Shown here piece after piece: positions 6,206-7,869 of a stretch of 7,869 nucleotides of DNA. This stretch comes from an uncultured Eubacterium sp. (GTDB lineage Bacteria > Bacillota > Clostridia > Oscillospirales > Acutalibacteraceae): contig CAMFQI010000041.1 of the NCBI GenBank assembly GCA_945980015.1, positions 1 through 7,869 on the forward strand, given 5' to 3'. Below the pieces are notes generated by a model. That model was not told the DNA's origin and did no database searches. It saw only the letters and a program-made list of their open reading frames with translations. Numbering within the stretch: the stretch's first letter is position 1; every line of letters starts with the position of its first letter. The translations under genes and the position numbers were made by a program.

Positions 6206-7024
6206 TTATAAATTGTTTCTTGCCCAATGGAAAAGATATTGCTGGGCAATTCCCTCAATTCCCTCAAAGCATTCGGGGAAGCCGTCGGGATAATATTCCA
6301 TAACACGCTTCATCCAAACATCGAGCGGACAGCACGAATAAAATCTCATTCCGAAAAGTAGAACGCAGTCAGCAACCTTTGTGCCTACTCCGTATATTTT
6401 CAAAAGCTCCTTTTTTGCTTGTTCAAGCGGCATTTTTCTTATAGCATCTAAGTCAATTTTACCGCAGGCAACCGATTTAGAAAGGCGTTCAAGATACTTC
6501 GCCCTATATCCTGCGCCGAGCTCTGCAAAATCCTCAACCGAAAGCTCCGACAGTCTTTGAGCTGACGGGAAAGTGTAATATCCGTTTCCTAATTTGTCTC
6601 CGTATTTTTCGCAAAGGCGTGAAATAATCAGCTTAATTCTTTTTATGTTGTTCTGTTGGCTGATTACAAATGAGCAAAGAGCCTCCCAGCTTTCCTGATT
6701 GAGTATTCGTATTCCGTAGTATTCGTCAATAGTGGACGACAAAAGTCCGTCTTCTTTCAGCCTTTGACAGATTTTGTCATAATCCTTTTCCAAATCGAAA
6801 TAATCAACCCAAAAGCCGTAAAAGTCTTCATCGGTTGTGTTTTCAAAAATCAGCGTATCATCCTGTTTGGTAATATGCAAAAAGTGACCGCCTGCAACAC
6901 CGCAGTATGAACCGTTTTCCTGTCTTTTCCACCTGAATGCCTGACCGCAGTCGAGCGTCAGGTCAAGGTCGAAGCATCTAACCTCGCTTACTACTATATT
7001 ATTTTCAACTCTTTTTACTTTCAT
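6206..7024 (-). CDS. ogg: 8-oxoguanine DNA glycosylase / AP lyase (OGG1-type)
   Basis: This enzyme excises 8-oxoguanine from DNA and nicks the abasic site, initiating base-excision repair. The 272-aa product has an OGG-type N-terminal domain (CFDLDLTLDCGQAFRWKR, from about 17) and a helix-hairpin-helix GPD domain. Numbered from the ATG at 7024, the SQQNNIKRI block (122-130) matches the NNN DNA-contact loop of human OGG1, GYRAKYL (172-178) matches its GYRARY, and the hairpin YGVGTKVADCVLL carries the Schiff-base Lys216. CCPLDVWMKR carries the catalytic Asp235. A GTG at 7027 is the alternative first codon, but GGAG 6 bases before the ATG favours 7024. It is the first gene of a probable ogg-rsmE operon. 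The product resembles the clostridial Ogg group rather than the AlkA or MutM families. Confidence 0.94.
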   Translation of the reverse strand: MKVKRVENNIVVSEVRCFDLDLTLDCGQAFRWKRQENGSYCGVAGGHFLHITKQDDTLIFENTTDEDFYGFWVDYFDLEKDYDKICQRLKEDGLLSSTIDEYYGIRILNQESWEALCSFVISQQNNIKRIKLIISRLCEKYGDKLGNGYYTFPSAQRLSELSVEDFAELGAGYRAKYLERLSKSVACGKIDLDAIRKMPLEQAKKELLKIYGVGTKVADCVLLFGMRFYSCCPLDVWMKRVMEYYPDGFPECFEGIEGIAQQYLFHWARNNL

Positions 7025-7059
7025 CACAAACTCCGTTTTGCAATTTGAATTTCCAAATG

Positions 7060-7068
7060 ATTATAACA
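7060..7068 (-). promoter_or_regulatory. Candidate extended -10 promoter of ogg-rsmE
   Basis: On the - strand, TGTTATAAT (7068-7060) combines a TGN extension with a perfect TATAAT, 36 bases before the ogg start codon. No good -35 is found at 16-18 bases. An imperfect dyad, ATAACA/TGTTAT with a 7-base gap, overlaps the -10 and could be an operator, or could be chance in this AT-rich DNA. Confidence 0.5.
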
Positions 7069-7245
7069 TTTTTTCTGTTATGATTAAAGAGTATAATTGA
7101 ATTTTTCAAAAATCGTTAATTATCTTTACATACCGTATAGCCTGCCTATTTTGTTAAAATTCGACAAAACCGTTTGTTTTAGGGTGTTTCAGACGGATTG
7201 ACAAAATAATATCAAAAACAAAAAAATCGCCGCAAAATTTTCTCA

Positions 7246-7482
7246 TTTTCGACATATTTCACAAAAAGTTACAAATGATGTAATTGTTGAAAACTATGTG
7301 TAAAATGTTGAAACCTTGCCCGATTTTTAGTTTTCAACATAGAAAAATCCCCATTTTCAGCCGTTTTAAGCTGACTTTTGCACATTTTCCACCGAGTTTT
7401 CCACATTCTTGCACCGGACGTTTATATTACGATTCGTTATACAAAAGCCTTGTCAAGAACTTTTTTATGCTCATTTTCAACA
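7246..7482. repeat. Cluster of TTTTCNACA and DnaA-box-like 9-mers
   Basis: Five exact TTTTCNACA words occur: + strand 7246-7254 (G), 7331-7339 (A), 7397-7405 (C) and 7474-7482 (A); - strand 7285-7293 (A). Related words are TTTTACACA (-, 7305-7297), GTTTCAACA (-, 7314-7306), TTTTGCACA (+, 7376-7384) and TTTTCCACC (+, 7385-7393). Three of them (7376-7405) form a direct array spaced 9 and 12 bases apart. TTTTCCACA, TTTTGCACA and TTTTACACA each differ by one base from the DnaA box TTATNCACA. The words are real; their role as DnaA sites or as sites for another regulator is inference. Confidence 0.5.
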
Positions 7483-7579
7483 AAATCATTTTTCCTGTTT
7501 TTGAATAAAAACGAAAAAATTTTCAAACACTATTTGTATAATTTCAAACATAGATTTTTTACACGAAAGGAAAATTGCA

Positions 7580-7828
7580 ATGCTTAAAGGAGTTAACAAG
7601 CAAATACTCGAAATCACAAACACCGACTCGCCGTATTTTGAAAAAATCATATTTTTTGTTCGTTCGTCCTCAAGCGACACAGATGAGCGAAAGCTGAGAG
7701 CCGAAGCTGAAAAAATCAGTGCCTCAACCGCCGTTAAGCCGCCGAAATCAAGAAAAACGAAGCGACAGATAATATCTGGCGTTTGCTCGGCATTGCTTTC
7801 GGCTATGGCAGGCGTTGCGGTTGTATTC
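7580..7828 (+). CDS. Small hypothetical protein with membrane helix, 3' end missing
   Basis: The ATG at 7580 follows GAAAGGA (7565-7571) at a usable distance. The frame is open through the rest of the window, so there is no stop codon. Only the first 83 codons are genomic, because adapter sequence starts at 7829. The protein begins MLKGVNKQILEI, continues with a soluble region (SPYFEKIIFFVR, then a charged stretch DERKLRAEAEKI), a basic Pro/Lys/Arg segment (PPKSRKTKRQ, 54-63) and a hydrophobic stretch from about 64 running to the break, which looks like a membrane helix with the N-terminal part inside. I recall similar short proteins starting with a KGVNKQ-like line in Oscillospiraceae, but I cannot name a function. 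Codon use resembles the neighbours. Confidence 0.65.
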
Positions 7829-7869
7829 CTGTCTCTTATACACATCTCCGAGCCCACGAGACGTAGAGG
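7829..7869 (+). other. Nextera adapter / Tn5 mosaic end contamination
   Basis: CTGTCTCTTATACACATCT (7829-7847) is the 19-base Tn5 mosaic end used in tagmentation libraries. It is followed directly by CCGAGCCCACGAGAC (7848-7862), the read-2 side of the Nextera adapter. The final GTAGAGG (7863-7869) would be the start of an i7 index; it fits the first seven bases of index N712 as I remember it. None of this is genomic. Translation of it gives the well-known artefact peptides SLIHISEPTR on the + strand and MGSEMCIRDR on the - strand. Confidence 0.98.

Larger units (their letters stand above)
7025..7579. other. 555-base AT-rich intergenic region between divergent genes
   Basis: No convincing gene lies here. 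Short open frames have no ribosome site or recognisable family and are broken up by A/T runs. The left end holds the ogg promoter. The middle holds TTTTCNACA and related 9-mers. The right end has a TATAAT (7537-7542) 37 bases before the start of the truncated + strand gene but no matching -35, so it is only a weak promoter candidate. The spacing between divergent genes is unusually large for this otherwise compact window. Confidence 0.7.

Noticed and set aside
7284..7508. + strand open frame of 74 codons in the AT-rich gap
   Set aside because: It has no ribosome site, its composition follows the A/T runs, and the frame crosses the inverted repeat and the word array; no family is recognisable.
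1..7828. CRISPR arrays, tRNA or rRNA genes, insertion sequences, prophage or toxin-antitoxin genes
   Set aside because: I looked for regularly spaced direct repeats, cloverleaf patterns, transposase or integrase motifs and small paired genes on both strands and found none.
7486..7857. A - strand open frame of 123 codons starting MGSEMCIRDR
   Set aside because: Its start codon and first residues are encoded by the Nextera adapter, and the remainder is antisense to the + strand gene and AT-rich gap with no ribosome site.

Overview
The window looks like chromosomal DNA from a low-to-moderate GC anaerobic member of the Bacillota, class Clostridia. An uncultured gut Oscillospiraceae/Ruminococcaceae-type organism is my best guess. 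The signs are strong AGGAGG-type ribosome sites, sigma-A-like promoters with 17-base spacers, an FMN riboswitch in front of ribU, a clostridial-type LCP protein, an OGG1-type glycosylase and a DUF1846 protein. The placement comes from gene content and style, not from a database match. The right end (7829-7869) is not biological: it reads as Nextera transposon-end and adapter sequence, so the contig stops at a library-fragment boundary and the last gene is cut.

Layout: a + strand LCP (LytR-CpsA-Psr) cell-wall ligase (27-1079) converges on pyrG across a short bidirectional terminator. Then come genes on the - strand, listed here right to left in their direction of transcription. First is an ogg-rsmE pair (7024 to 5463) ending in a 13-bp hairpin. 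Next is ribU (5124-4501), with its own promoter, FMN riboswitch and terminator/antiterminator. Then a DUF1846 gene (4392-2938) with its own promoter and a 5' hairpin. Last is pyrG (2744-1116), also with a promoter and 5' hairpin. After a 555-base AT-rich gap rich in TTTTCNACA words, a + strand small membrane protein gene of unknown function begins at 7580 and is truncated.

The genes are mainly housekeeping: envelope polymer attachment (LCP), CTP synthesis (pyrG), riboflavin uptake under FMN control (ribU), 16S rRNA methylation (rsmE) and oxidative DNA repair (ogg). They do not form one pathway, and I see no defence system, CRISPR array, phage gene or insertion sequence.

The most interesting parts are non-coding. 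In two neighbouring leaders (pyrG and DUF1846) a near-consensus promoter fires straight into a terminator-like hairpin whose 5' arm starts within about five bases of the predicted transcription start. The 7.25-7.48 kb gap holds at least five TTTTCNACA words on both strands plus related DnaA-box-like 9-mers.
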